From GWF2-50-93 sp049297395 (GTDB lineage Bacteria > Verrucomicrobiota > Lentisphaeria > Victivallales > GWF2-50-93), in NCBI GenBank assembly GCA_049297395.1, contig JBAQUG010000092.1, forward strand, positions 1 through 13,799: a stretch of DNA of 13,799 nt, read 5' to 3'. Below, in pieces: positions 8,102-13,799 of this stretch. The translations under genes were made by a program, and so were the position numbers. The notes under the pieces were generated by a model. That model saw only the letters and a program-made list of their open reading frames with translations, was not told the origin of the DNA and ran no database searches. How positions within the stretch are numbered: position 1 is the stretch's first letter; every line of letters begins with the position of its first letter.

Positions 8102-8133
8102 GGAAGTTCGAAAGTGCGGAAGTGCGAAAATGC
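8102..8133 (+). repeat. Four degenerate 8-bp tandem units directly after hsdS
   Basis: The units are GGAAGTTC, GAAAGTGC, GGAAGTGC and GAAAATGC, starting one base after the hsdS stop codon. They are of the same type as the TAAAGTGC array that follows the regulator gene at 13702-13799, which likewise begins with an AGAAGTTC unit. Confidence 0.6.
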
Positions 8134-8150
8134 GTGAGTTTTCTTAAATG

Positions 8151-8173
8151 GGAACGCCAGCACCCTTGCTGGC
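8151..8173. terminator. Hairpin between convergent hsdS and fic (possible terminator)
   Basis: GCCAGCA (8156-8162), loop CCCT, TGCTGGC (8167-8173) is a perfect 7-bp stem between the ends of two convergent genes. It has no strong T-run on either side, so Rho-independent termination is uncertain. The preceding GGAACGCC matches the flank of the hairpin at 809-830 (opposite orientation), suggesting a family of dispersed palindromes. Confidence 0.4.
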
Positions 8174-8200
8174 TGCTGGAGCCCCGAGCCGGGACAAATG

Positions 8201-9397
8201 TCAACTTGATACCTTTTGCTGAATCTGCCGTTTCGTTGGCAGCTGTTTGACGAGGGAACTTATTTGAGAGAGATATTTGTTTCCTTTCATTTCCATAAGG
8301 CCCATTGAAACAAGATCGGCTACATCCCTGTCTATTGTTCTTTTAGACAATATCTTGTACTGCGCCGCCAGATCGACATTGATTAATTGAATCTCTTCCA
8401 GCGAATATTCTTTGAAGAATTCAAGATTCAATACCAACGAACGCATTCTGTTTCTCTTTGGCTTGTTTATTTTCTTATGCGCATCAAAAATATCATATAC
8501 ATAATTTTTCCAGGAATTATTCATCTGATGTTTCTGAATGTTCCATAAAACATCAGAAAGGCCATCAAGGAATCCCTGGACTGCATAGTCAATGAAATCA
8601 GTTAACTGCCTTGTCTTTCCAGCATGATCCAACTGTCTGTAATATTCGCTTCTTGTCTCATTGTAATGATTTGACAAAATGTGTGAGCAGATGTTGGGCA
8701 TTCCGCCGCGCAGGAGCAAATAGAATTCAAGCAGGCGAGCCGTTCTTCCATTTCCGTCTCCAAAAGGATGTATCCAGGCCACATAGACATGTGTCACGAT
8801 GGATTCTATTACCGCATCCAGAAAATCCTGTTCTTCATCATGGCGGAACTTAAATTCGTTCTTGAGCCAGTCGCAAAGTCTTTGCATTAACTCAGATACG
8901 AAATTATATTCAGGGGCACGGTATGTTCCAACGACAACATTGTTCTCCCTGAATTTTCCCGGTCTGGCTTCAAAATGTGCTCCCAGTTCCTTGCCAATCA
9001 TACCATGAAAATTTTTTATTAGCTCAGGCGATATGTATGAAACAGCATTGTTCTTTACAGTTTCATTAAAGATCTGATTCAAAGCATCAAGGACGTTTTT
9101 CACCTCGGTTCCAAGATACTCACGGCTTTCAGGCAGTTTTTCCCCTTCGGCAACTGCAACTGCCTCTTTTTCGGAAAGCGTGTTTCCCTCTATGGCTGTT
9201 GTTGCCATTGCCCCCTTAATAAGTGAAACTTTCAATAAATTTTCTCTTACAGATGGAGAAATTGGCAAGTATTTTATCGATTGAACTATTGCAGCGCATC
9301 GCCCCAGCTTGAACATAGTTTTTTCACTTAATTCCCAGCTTTTGCGATAGCATATATGAGGGAATTTAGATGAAATATATTGATCCAACGTATTCAT
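8201..9397 (-). CDS. Fic-family protein adenylyltransferase with C-terminal winged-helix-like region
   Basis: Fic enzymes transfer AMP (sometimes other groups) from a nucleotide to target protein side chains. The 398-aa protein carries the complete active-site loop HPFGDGNGR at 210-218 (consensus HxFxxGNGR). An N-terminal inhibitory-helix motif T66-TAI-E70-G71 fits (S/T)xxxE(G/N), so this is a self-inhibited (class II) Fic protein. An N-terminal Fic_N-like segment precedes it, and residues about 340-385 (VDLAAQYKILSKRTIDRDVA) look like a helix-turn-helix. The chosen start is the ATG at 9397. Longer frames begin at 9415 or 9460, but a likely promoter at 9432-9460 overlaps the longest version. 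Convergent with hsdS. Fic genes are known near type I restriction loci, but the target here is unknown. Confidence 0.9.
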   Translation of the reverse strand: MNTLDQYISSKFPHICYRKSWELSEKTMFKLGRCAAIVQSIKYLPISPSVRENLLKVSLIKGAMATTAIEGNTLSEKEAVAVAEGEKLPESREYLGTEVKNVLDALNQIFNETVKNNAVSYISPELIKNFHGMIGKELGAHFEARPGKFRENNVVVGTYRAPEYNFVSELMQRLCDWLKNEFKFRHDEEQDFLDAVIESIVTHVYVAWIHPFGDGNGRTARLLEFYLLLRGGMPNICSHILSNHYNETRSEYYRQLDHAGKTRQLTDFIDYAVQGFLDGLSDVLWNIQKHQMNNSWKNYVYDIFDAHKKINKPKRNRMRSLVLNLEFFKEYSLEEIQLINVDLAAQYKILSKRTIDRDVADLVSMGLMEMKGNKYLSQISSLVKQLPTKRQIQQKVSS

Positions 9398-9431
9398 AAA
9401 ACAATGTGCCTCCATTTTAAATGACAAATAT

Positions 9432-9460
9432 AGTATCGTTTTTGTCATAATTCTTGTCAA
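9432..9460 (-). promoter_or_regulatory. Probable promoter of the fic gene
   Basis: On the minus strand TTGACA (9460-9455) is a perfect -35 box, followed after 17 nt by GATACT (9437-9432), a four-of-six -10 box. Transcription would start near 9425, leaving a leader of about 28 nt before the ATG at 9397. This decides against the upstream start at 9460. Confidence 0.5.
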
Positions 9461-9502
9461 GTAAAATGTCCTTGAATTTTTATAAAAACTTTGCTTCTCT
9501 CA

Positions 9503-9550
9503 TTGCAATAATAGTGATGCAATAATAACTTGCATTTCGTATTTGCAATA
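9503..9550 (+). repeat. Four TTGCAATA-type repeats at 13-14 bp spacing (candidate operator)
   Basis: TTGCAATA (9503), ATGCAATA (9517), TTGCATTT (9530) and TTGCAATA (9543) start 14, 13 and 13 bp apart. A weaker TTGCTTCT lies at 9491. The array overlaps the -35 box and spacer of the promoter of the XRE gene, so an autoregulatory binding site for that protein is the simplest reading. The same array lies upstream of fic as well. Confidence 0.5.
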
Positions 9551-9558
9551 GATATAAT
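9530..9558 (+). promoter_or_regulatory. Probable sigma-70-type promoter of the XRE-ImmA/PIN operon
   Basis: TTGCAT (9530-9535), a 17-nt spacer and a perfect TATAAT (9553-9558) form a good promoter on the plus strand. It predicts a start near 9565 and a leader of about 115 nt, which contains the hairpin at 9607-9629. Confidence 0.6.
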
Positions 9559-9606
9559 TGGATATAGATTTACAATCTGTTATAAAAGACAAGCCTAAAT
9601 TTTACG

Positions 9607-9629
9607 CCGAGGCACTTTTGTGCGCTCGG
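9607..9629 (+). promoter_or_regulatory. Leader hairpin upstream of the XRE-ImmA gene
   Basis: CCGAG-GCAC, loop TTTT, GTGC-G-CTCGG pair as a 9-bp stem with one bulged G, followed by TTTAAC. It lies inside the predicted 5' leader, 50 nt before the start codon. It could be an attenuator, a leader stabiliser, or a weak terminator of an upstream transcript. Confidence 0.4.
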
Positions 9630-9679
9630 TTTAACTTGCCAAAAAAAGGGTGCGTTCACGCCAAACAAGGGGGTGAATT

Positions 9680-10786
9680 ATGAAAGCAAACATCTCAAAG
9701 CTTATCGGGGAAAGAATCCGTGATGCCCGCAATTCAAAGGGAATCAAGCAGGAGGAAATGGCTGATTTTCTTGGAATAAAGGATCGTCAGACAATTTCCA
9801 ACATCGAGCGCGGAGAGCGCAAGGTCACGTCAGAGGAACTTATCAGGCTTATGGAATTCCTCGGTAAGCCACTGGAGTATTTCACCGATCCGTTTCTTAT
9901 CACGCAAAAGGAAGTTTTTTCCTGGAGGATCCCTCACGAGGCCGAGGCAAAAGTCCCTGCTGAATATGAGGAGAAGGCGAAGAAGATCATAGCTTCTTAC
10001 CGTGAGTTCTCAAAGATGCTCGGAAAGCGCATCAGCGCAATTTCGTTGCAGATGCAAATCACGAAGCAGAGCGGATATGAGGAAGTCGAGGATATTGCCG
10101 AATACCTGGTGCAGGAATGGGAATTGTCTGAGGTGCCTTACGAAAACCTCAGGAAGGTACTGGAGGAAAAATTACATATACCTGTCCTCTATGTTAACGC
10201 CCCTAAGAATGTTTCCGGCGCATCCTGCAGGCTTGACGATCTCAACTGCATCCTGATAAATAGGAATGAACCCATTGGAAGGCAAAGCTTCAATCTCACC
10301 CATGAGCTTTTCCATCTCATGACATGGGACATATTCCCGCCGAAGCCAATTGATCAGGCTCAGCCTGAGGCTAAGCCTCACAGTGAAAAATTGGCGGACA
10401 GGTTCGCATCCGCATTGCTAATGCCGAAGGAATCAATAGTGAAATATTTCCATACATTGGATACCGAAAAGCCTCTTCTGGAGAAACTTGAAAGTGTTGC
10501 CATACACTACCATGTTTCAGTGGCGGCTGCCCATTACCGTCTGAAAAGTTTAAAGTTGATCCAGAAAGTTGACGAAGAATATTACAACCTGCAAATCAAG
10601 AACCATTTTGTCGACAATTCAATGTCCAGTCCACCTCCTTTCTCGAAAGGTTTTGCCGAAATCCTGAATGAAGCCATACACAAGGGGCTGGTAAGCGTGC
10701 GGAAGGCAATGTCGTTGCTCGAATGCAGTGAGAATGACCTAGAGGAACTTTTCAGTGCATATAATCTCAAAGGGCTCTATGAGTAG
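9680..10786 (+). CDS. XRE-type helix-turn-helix regulator fused to ImmA/IrrE metallopeptidase
   Basis: The 368-aa protein begins with an XRE DNA-binding domain (about 11-69, ERIRDARNSKGIKQEEMADF... with the QTISNIERGER recognition helix). A zinc peptidase of the ImmA/IrrE family (COG2856) follows, with HELFH at 208-212 and the third ligand region E236-KLADRFASALLMP. Proteins of this class bind DNA and cleave repressors or antitoxins, often controlling mobile elements or toxin-antitoxin loci. The start is fixed by a very strong ribosome binding site, AAGGGGGTGA, 4 nt before the ATG. It heads a two-gene operon with the PIN gene 12 nt downstream, and repeats at its promoter suggest autoregulation. 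A short run of two overlapping palindromes (10355-10380) encodes the linker between the two metal-binding motifs. Active-site residues are intact. Confidence 0.93.
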   Translation: MKANISKLIGERIRDARNSKGIKQEEMADFLGIKDRQTISNIERGERKVTSEELIRLMEFLGKPLEYFTDPFLITQKEVFSWRIPHEAEAKVPAEYEEKAKKIIASYREFSKMLGKRISAISLQMQITKQSGYEEVEDIAEYLVQEWELSEVPYENLRKVLEEKLHIPVLYVNAPKNVSGASCRLDDLNCILINRNEPIGRQSFNLTHELFHLMTWDIFPPKPIDQAQPEAKPHSEKLADRFASALLMPKESIVKYFHTLDTEKPLLEKLESVAIHYHVSVAAAHYRLKSLKLIQKVDEEYYNLQIKNHFVDNSMSSPPPFSKGFAEILNEAIHKGLVSVRKAMSLLECSENDLEELFSAYNLKGLYE

Positions 10787-10798
10787 GAAGGTGAGCCC

Positions 10799-11308
10799 AT
10801 GCAAATCAAGCGGGATGACATAATATTTGTTGACACCAATGTCATCATTGAAGCTGAAAAAGCCGGAATCCTCAAGCACCTTGCAGGGCACTATTCAAAT
10901 CTATCAACGGTAGAGAAATGTGTCGAGGAACTTGAAAAAGGAGATAAAAACGATCCTGATTATGTTCCCGTGGACACAGAGTTTGTCAAAGGGAAGATGG
11001 CTGTTAAGCAAGTCTCCCAAAAAGAAACTATTGAGCTTCTGTTGAAGCTTAACAACGAAGTCACCGTACATGACGGCGAAAAGGAACTGCTTGCCCACAT
11101 CAACAGCCAGAATATCAAAATATTCTATATATGCTCACCTGACAGAGCCTGCATAAAAGCGGCAGGCAAATTGGGACTTATAGACAAAGTCATAAGTTTG
11201 GAGAATTTGACTGAATCATGTGGCATCAGGAATCCCAAAATACGAAAGCACTTCCTGAAAAAATGGCTTCAGGAGTTTAAGACAGATCTTGCTCTTGGAA
11301 ATATTTGA
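10799..11308 (+). CDS. PIN-domain protein, likely ribonuclease toxin or effector
   Basis: This 169-aa protein has the acidic residues of a PIN-fold metal-dependent RNase: FVDTNVIIEA with D12 and N14, E43/E44, HDGEKELL with D92, E94 and E96, and the C-terminal SPDRACIKAA with D115. The fold extends to a basic C-terminus (KIRKHFLKKW). It begins 12 nt after the XRE-ImmA stop, with GGAAGGTGAG as ribosome binding site, so the two genes are co-expressed. XRE/ImmA-IrrE proteins paired with small PIN-like proteins are a recurring arrangement in mobile and defence regions; the PIN protein would be the toxin and the upstream protein its controller. This pairing role is inferred. The exact Pfam subfamily cannot be settled by eye. 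Confidence 0.85.
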   Translation: MQIKRDDIIFVDTNVIIEAEKAGILKHLAGHYSNLSTVEKCVEELEKGDKNDPDYVPVDTEFVKGKMAVKQVSQKETIELLLKLNNEVTVHDGEKELLAHINSQNIKIFYICSPDRACIKAAGKLGLIDKVISLENLTESCGIRNPKIRKHFLKKWLQEFKTDLALGNI

Positions 11309-11397
11309 TCCAGTTTTTGAAAGAGTTTAGCAGGGTCATATAATGTGTCTAAGGATGCTTGCCTTAACAAATCCTGCGAACGGCCTGTTACTGCTGC

Positions 11398-11455
11398 GGA
11401 ACTGGATGCGTTATTGCCCTCCATCCTCAACCGCGCCTTCAAGGGGGAATTGTGA
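11398..11455 (+). pseudogene. Remnant of an hsdS 3' end
   Basis: Positions 11398-11452 match the hsdS end (8043-8097) with only three differences in 55 nt, and encode ELDALLPSILNRAFKGEL followed by TGA. The match stops abruptly upstream of 11398 and downstream of the stop. This is the tail of a second, otherwise lost specificity gene in the same orientation, or the footprint of a duplication or recombination. Confidence 0.8.
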
Positions 11456-11517
11456 ATGCTGACTTTGATGCGTTTGTGGATTTTATCTTGGCAATTGGCA
11501 CAACGTTGAACTGGTGA
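11452..11517 (+). CDS. Possible 21-codon reading frame overlapping the hsdS remnant stop
   Basis: A GTG at 11452 overlaps the remnant's TGA as GTGA, with AAGGGGG of the hsdS tail correctly placed as ribosome binding site. It encodes MNADFDAFVDFILAIGTTLNW. It may be the surviving start of a gene that once followed the lost hsdS, since operonic neighbours often use such overlaps. There is no recognised family, and it may not be expressed. Confidence 0.2.
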   Translation: MNADFDAFVDFILAIGTTLNW

Positions 11518-11530
11518 AACAAGGATAGGG

Positions 11531-11956
11531 ATGGAAGAAAGCAAGAAAATCAAGAACTATTTCGTTGATGAGGCGGGCGATCCTATCATATTCAACGCCA
11601 AAGGCCATGTCATAATTGGCAATGATGGATGTTCGAAATTCTTCATGCTGGGTTTCCTGGATATCACAGACCTTTCGGCATTGGACAAGGATATTCAGCA
11701 GCTTCGTGAACGATTGCTTGCCGATCCATATTTCAAGAAGGTTCCTTCAATGCGACAGGAGCAAGGGAAGACTTTTCATGCATTCCATGCCAAGGACGAT
11801 ATTCCTGAAGTAAGAAAGGAGGTCTATTCCCTCTTATGCAGGCATGAAATAAAATTCCATGCCGTGATAGGGGAAAAAGAATTGACGTTGACAGGATTAA
11901 AAAAACACACGGGATATAGGATCATACCGGCAAAGCGGAATAATCTCACGGCATGA
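11531..11956 (+). CDS. DUF3800 domain protein, C-terminally truncated
   Basis: The 141-aa product starts with YFVDEAGDP (D13, E14, D17), the characteristic first motif of DUF3800, a family with a predicted RNase H-like fold often found in defence and mobile regions. VPSMR (71-75) and FHAKDDIPEVRKEV (85-98) are further family signatures. Family members are usually about 230-280 aa, and the later acidic motifs are missing here. After about residue 115 the sequence no longer looks like the family, and no frame downstream restores it. The ribosome binding site AGGATAGGG precedes the ATG. It is probably a non-functional leftover of a larger defence cassette whose hsdS tail lies just upstream. Confidence 0.7.
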   Translation: MEESKKIKNYFVDEAGDPIIFNAKGHVIIGNDGCSKFFMLGFLDITDLSALDKDIQQLRERLLADPYFKKVPSMRQEQGKTFHAFHAKDDIPEVRKEVYSLLCRHEIKFHAVIGEKELTLTGLKKHTGYRIIPAKRNNLTA

Positions 11957-12370
11957 AGCCGAATTTTGTCCCGTGTTGCGTATAAGTTAACATCGTAAGA
12001 TGCCTTTGCAAAGATATCTGTAAAAAAGAAATGGAATATCTTGGTTGGTATGTAATGCTTCAGTTTTCTTGTCCAGAGAGGGACGTTCCCACTCATGTAA
12101 TTTACACATAGAGCATTACAGAGAATAAACAGGTAAAAAGAGGCTATAAACGTAAAAACCATGTCAGCGTTAGGCTGGGTGTTTTTGAGGCTAACACCTC
12201 AGATATTTCTTGAAACCGACTAGCTCCACCTGTTTGACGCGAAGAGTGCTTTCGCATCAGGTCTGCCGGTGATCCTGCAACGGCGGACTTCCCTTATTTT
12301 CCGGGCAGTAAATTTGCTGCTGTCCTTATCTTCCGAACATCTCCTACAGCCAGCGCATCAAGGGGGAATT

Positions 12371-12463
12371 ATGCAGACAGTCAAATACAATTTGCGCGTT
12401 AAAGGGCTGAAGATGATGCTACTATCGTTGTCTAATAAGACATCAGAGGAATTTTACCTTTGA
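12371..12463 (+). CDS. Possible 30-aa reading frame with strong ribosome binding site
   Basis: ATCAAGGGGGAATT directly precedes the ATG, giving an excellent Shine-Dalgarno at correct spacing. The frame encodes MQTVKYNLRVKGLKMM... and stops after 30 codons. The 13-nt TCAAGGGGGAATT is identical to the end of hsdS, so this could be another scrap of an hsdS/next-gene junction. Coding potential is doubtful. Confidence 0.2.
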   Translation: MQTVKYNLRVKGLKMMLLSLSNKTSEEFYL

Positions 12464-12528
12464 GATTCTCATCATCCCTATTATCTTTATGATATTCAAC
12501 CATTTACCAACATTATACGTTAGATATC

Positions 12529-12556
12529 TTGACATGTTGTTTTTATATTTTACAAT
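12529..12556 (+). promoter_or_regulatory. Probable promoter of the GntR-type regulator
   Basis: TTGACA (12529-12534), a 16-nt spacer and TACAAT (12551-12556) match the sigma-70 consensus at 11 of 12 positions. Transcription would start near 12563, 36 nt upstream of the ATG at 12599. Confidence 0.6.
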
Positions 12557-12598
12557 ATATTATATTTAATAATATCTATAATAATCAAATTTTACATT

Positions 12599-13693
12599 AT
12601 GAACAACTTATTTGGAACAATACCGAAGATGGAGAAAACGAGCGGGAATCCGCTCTATTTGTCGATTGCCAATCATGTGGAGAAACTGATCAGGCAGGGC
12701 AAGCTCAGCCATGGACAGAAACTTCCGACGACTGCGGATTTCGCAAAAATGTTCAACGTGACAGTACCTACAGCCCAGCAGAGTCTCAGTACGCTCATGG
12801 GGAAAGGGCTTCTCAAGCGTTCCACCCGTCTCGGCACCTTCATAAACACAAGTCCGATGTCGAAAAACATCGCGGTCGTATTCGGACACGATCCGTTCGG
12901 GCAGCAGAACTACTACATCCGCCAGCTGTTGAAATATTTTGGAGAAATAGGCGACGAAACAGCCTTGAACATATCCTGCCACTTTACTCTCAGCGGAAGC
13001 AGTTTCGAATCCCAGTCCCGCATGCTGAGGGAAGATGTGAAAAATGGCCGCTATGCGTGCATCATACCCATTTCTGGAAACATTGATATGATGAAATGGG
13101 TGGAATCACAGAAGGATGTCCCATGGATCTGGCCGCCAGAGATCGACGTGCAATCCATGGTGCATGATGGCTTTTCCTATCTTCTGGGAAAAGGATTCGG
13201 GAAAATCGCGTTCGTCTCCGGGGAAAGTACGGACAAATACATTATAGGCCAGGAATATCAGGGTGCATGGTCTGCCTTTGCAGAAAAAGGACTGCCCATG
13301 CCAGGCGACATGTTCAAATACTGGGGTGAATCTGCAGAATCCGGATGCAGCCAGATCAAAAAGCTCATGTCCAATAAGAAATCCCGTCCGGAGGCCCTGT
13401 TCATAAGCCATGACCTTCTTACAAAAGAAGCGCTGAGGGGGCTTGATGAAATGGGATTGAAGATCCCGGATGACATAGCCCTGCTGACTCATGCGAACAA
13501 AGGGGATGTATTTGAAAGCAGGATCCCCCTGACAAGGATGGAAATAGATCCCTACGAAGTCGCCGCTGCAACAATGAACTATATAAAAAACAAGTGCATG
13601 TATTCCCAGGAAAAGATAGAATCGACGTCCTATAGGGTTCCATCGCCGATCAGGGCAAAACTGGTTGAAGGAAAATCCTGCGGGGAAAAGTGA
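12599..13693 (+). CDS. GntR-family transcriptional regulator with LacI-like ligand-binding domain
   Basis: The 364-aa protein combines an N-terminal GntR winged helix (about 18-85: PLYLSIANHVEKLIRQGKL, GQKLPTTADFAKMF, then TFINTSP) with a periplasmic-binding-protein-like sensor domain (about 97-355: IAVVFGHDPFGQQNY, GFSYLLGKGFGKIAFVSGE, ALFISHDLLTKEALRGLDEMGLKIPDDIALL). This is the AraR-like architecture, in which a sugar or related ligand controls DNA binding. No ligand can be inferred, and no sugar-use genes are visible here. The ATG at 12599 lacks a clear ribosome binding site; the ATG at 12629 is an alternative. It has its own good promoter, and its base composition resembles the flavoprotein gene rather than the AT-rich neighbours. 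It is probably host chromosome flanking the accessory island. Confidence 0.9.
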   Translation: MNNLFGTIPKMEKTSGNPLYLSIANHVEKLIRQGKLSHGQKLPTTADFAKMFNVTVPTAQQSLSTLMGKGLLKRSTRLGTFINTSPMSKNIAVVFGHDPFGQQNYYIRQLLKYFGEIGDETALNISCHFTLSGSSFESQSRMLREDVKNGRYACIIPISGNIDMMKWVESQKDVPWIWPPEIDVQSMVHDGFSYLLGKGFGKIAFVSGESTDKYIIGQEYQGAWSAFAEKGLPMPGDMFKYWGESAESGCSQIKKLMSNKKSRPEALFISHDLLTKEALRGLDEMGLKIPDDIALLTHANKGDVFESRIPLTRMEIDPYEVAAATMNYIKNKCMYSQEKIESTSYRVPSPIRAKLVEGKSCGEK

Positions 13694-13701
13694 GAAGAAG
13701 A

Positions 13702-13799
13702 AGAAGTTCTAAAGTTCTAAAGTGCTAAAGTGCTAAAGTGCTAAAGTGCTAAAGTGCTAAAGTGCTAAAGTGCTAAAGTGCTAAAGTGCTAAAGTGCTA
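13702..13799 (+). repeat. 8-bp tandem repeat array (TAAAGTGC)n, runs off the window
   Basis: After AGAAGTTC and TAAAGTTC there are ten perfect TAAAGTGC units from 13718 to 13797, then TA at the window edge. The array starts 8 nt after the regulator's stop codon. Gradual change from TTC to TGC in the first units suggests expansion by slippage. It lies outside coding sequence as far as is visible. Confidence 0.95.

Larger units (their letters stand above)
11957..12598. other. Degraded intergenic region without a convincing gene
   Basis: No recognisable coding region is seen on either strand; a minus-strand frame over 11824-12162 has no family resemblance. Weak structure includes the alternative hairpins GGTGTT/AACACC (12178-12198) and TGAGG/CCTCA (12186-12201). 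A short frame with a good ribosome binding site starts at 12371. The last 120 nt are very AT-rich and contain the promoter of the regulator gene. The stretch reads like decayed accessory DNA. Confidence 0.55.

Noticed and set aside
6895..11455. Phase-variable hsdS shuffling system
   Set aside because: No inverted hsdS copy or recombinase gene is present, and the second copy is only a short direct-orientation tail.
11824..12162. Minus-strand 112-codon frame
   Set aside because: Overlaps the DUF3800 remnant, is Phe/Tyr-rich, lacks a ribosome binding site and matches no family I know.
12341..12370. Third copy of the hsdS 3' end
   Set aside because: Only about 13-18 nt around TCAAGGGGGAATT match, and AAGGGGG is also the usual ribosome binding site here (compare 9669-9675), so the resemblance can be explained without duplication.
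12529..13086. Plus-strand 185-codon frame overlapping the GntR regulator
   Set aside because: It is an out-of-frame shadow of the regulator gene, whose own frame shows a complete winged helix and sensor domain.
13702..13799. CRISPR array
   Set aside because: The repeats are 8 bp and directly contiguous, with no unique spacers and no cas genes in the window.

Overview
The window is a bacterial accessory (defence-type) region built around a complete, apparently intact type I restriction-modification operon. The organism cannot be named from sequence alone. The long GntR/LacI-like hybrid regulator, AAGGGGG-type ribosome binding sites and 8-bp tandem repeats placed just after genes remind me of gut Lentisphaerota/Victivallales-type (PVC) genomes. 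That is a low-confidence impression.

Layout. Positions 1-633 (minus) hold an iron-sulfur flavoprotein-like oxidoreductase that runs off the left edge. Positions 634-1101 are non-coding, with a GC-rich hairpin, a 14-bp direct repeat and a 17-bp palindrome upstream of hsdR. Positions 1102-8100 are one plus-strand operon: hsdR, a 596-aa gene of unknown function, hsdM, and hsdS (the last two share an ATGA overlap). A Fic-family AMP-transferase faces it convergently on the minus strand (8201-9397). From a shared, AT-rich intergenic region the plus strand then encodes an XRE-HTH/ImmA-IrrE metallopeptidase (9680-10786) and, 12 nt later, a PIN-domain protein (10799-11308). The XRE gene has a good promoter (TTGCAT-N17-TATAAT) overlapped by regularly spaced TTGCAATA-type repeats. 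Next comes a degraded stretch (11309-12598): a 55-nt near-copy of the hsdS 3' end, a truncated DUF3800 gene, and short possible reading frames. The window ends with a GntR-type regulator with a LacI-like sensor domain and an array of at least ten perfect TAAAGTGC units.

How the genes work together. HsdR, HsdM and HsdS form the type I restriction complex. HsdS sets the recognised site, HsdM methylates it, and HsdR translocates and cuts. The embedded 596-aa protein lies between hsdR and hsdM with 19- and 18-nt gaps, so it is probably co-expressed. By eye it has an N-terminal alpha/beta region, a coiled coil, a PD-(D/E)XK-like domain and a C-terminal barrel resembling EF-Tu domain 2. It is the best candidate here for an undescribed component. 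Fic and the XRE-ImmA/PIN pair are plausible associated toxin or stress-response modules, but nothing in the sequence proves a functional link to the restriction system.

A second notable point is a 72-bp in-frame insertion in hsdM bounded by 10-bp perfect inverted repeats, which looks like a palindromic mobile element tolerated inside a protein.
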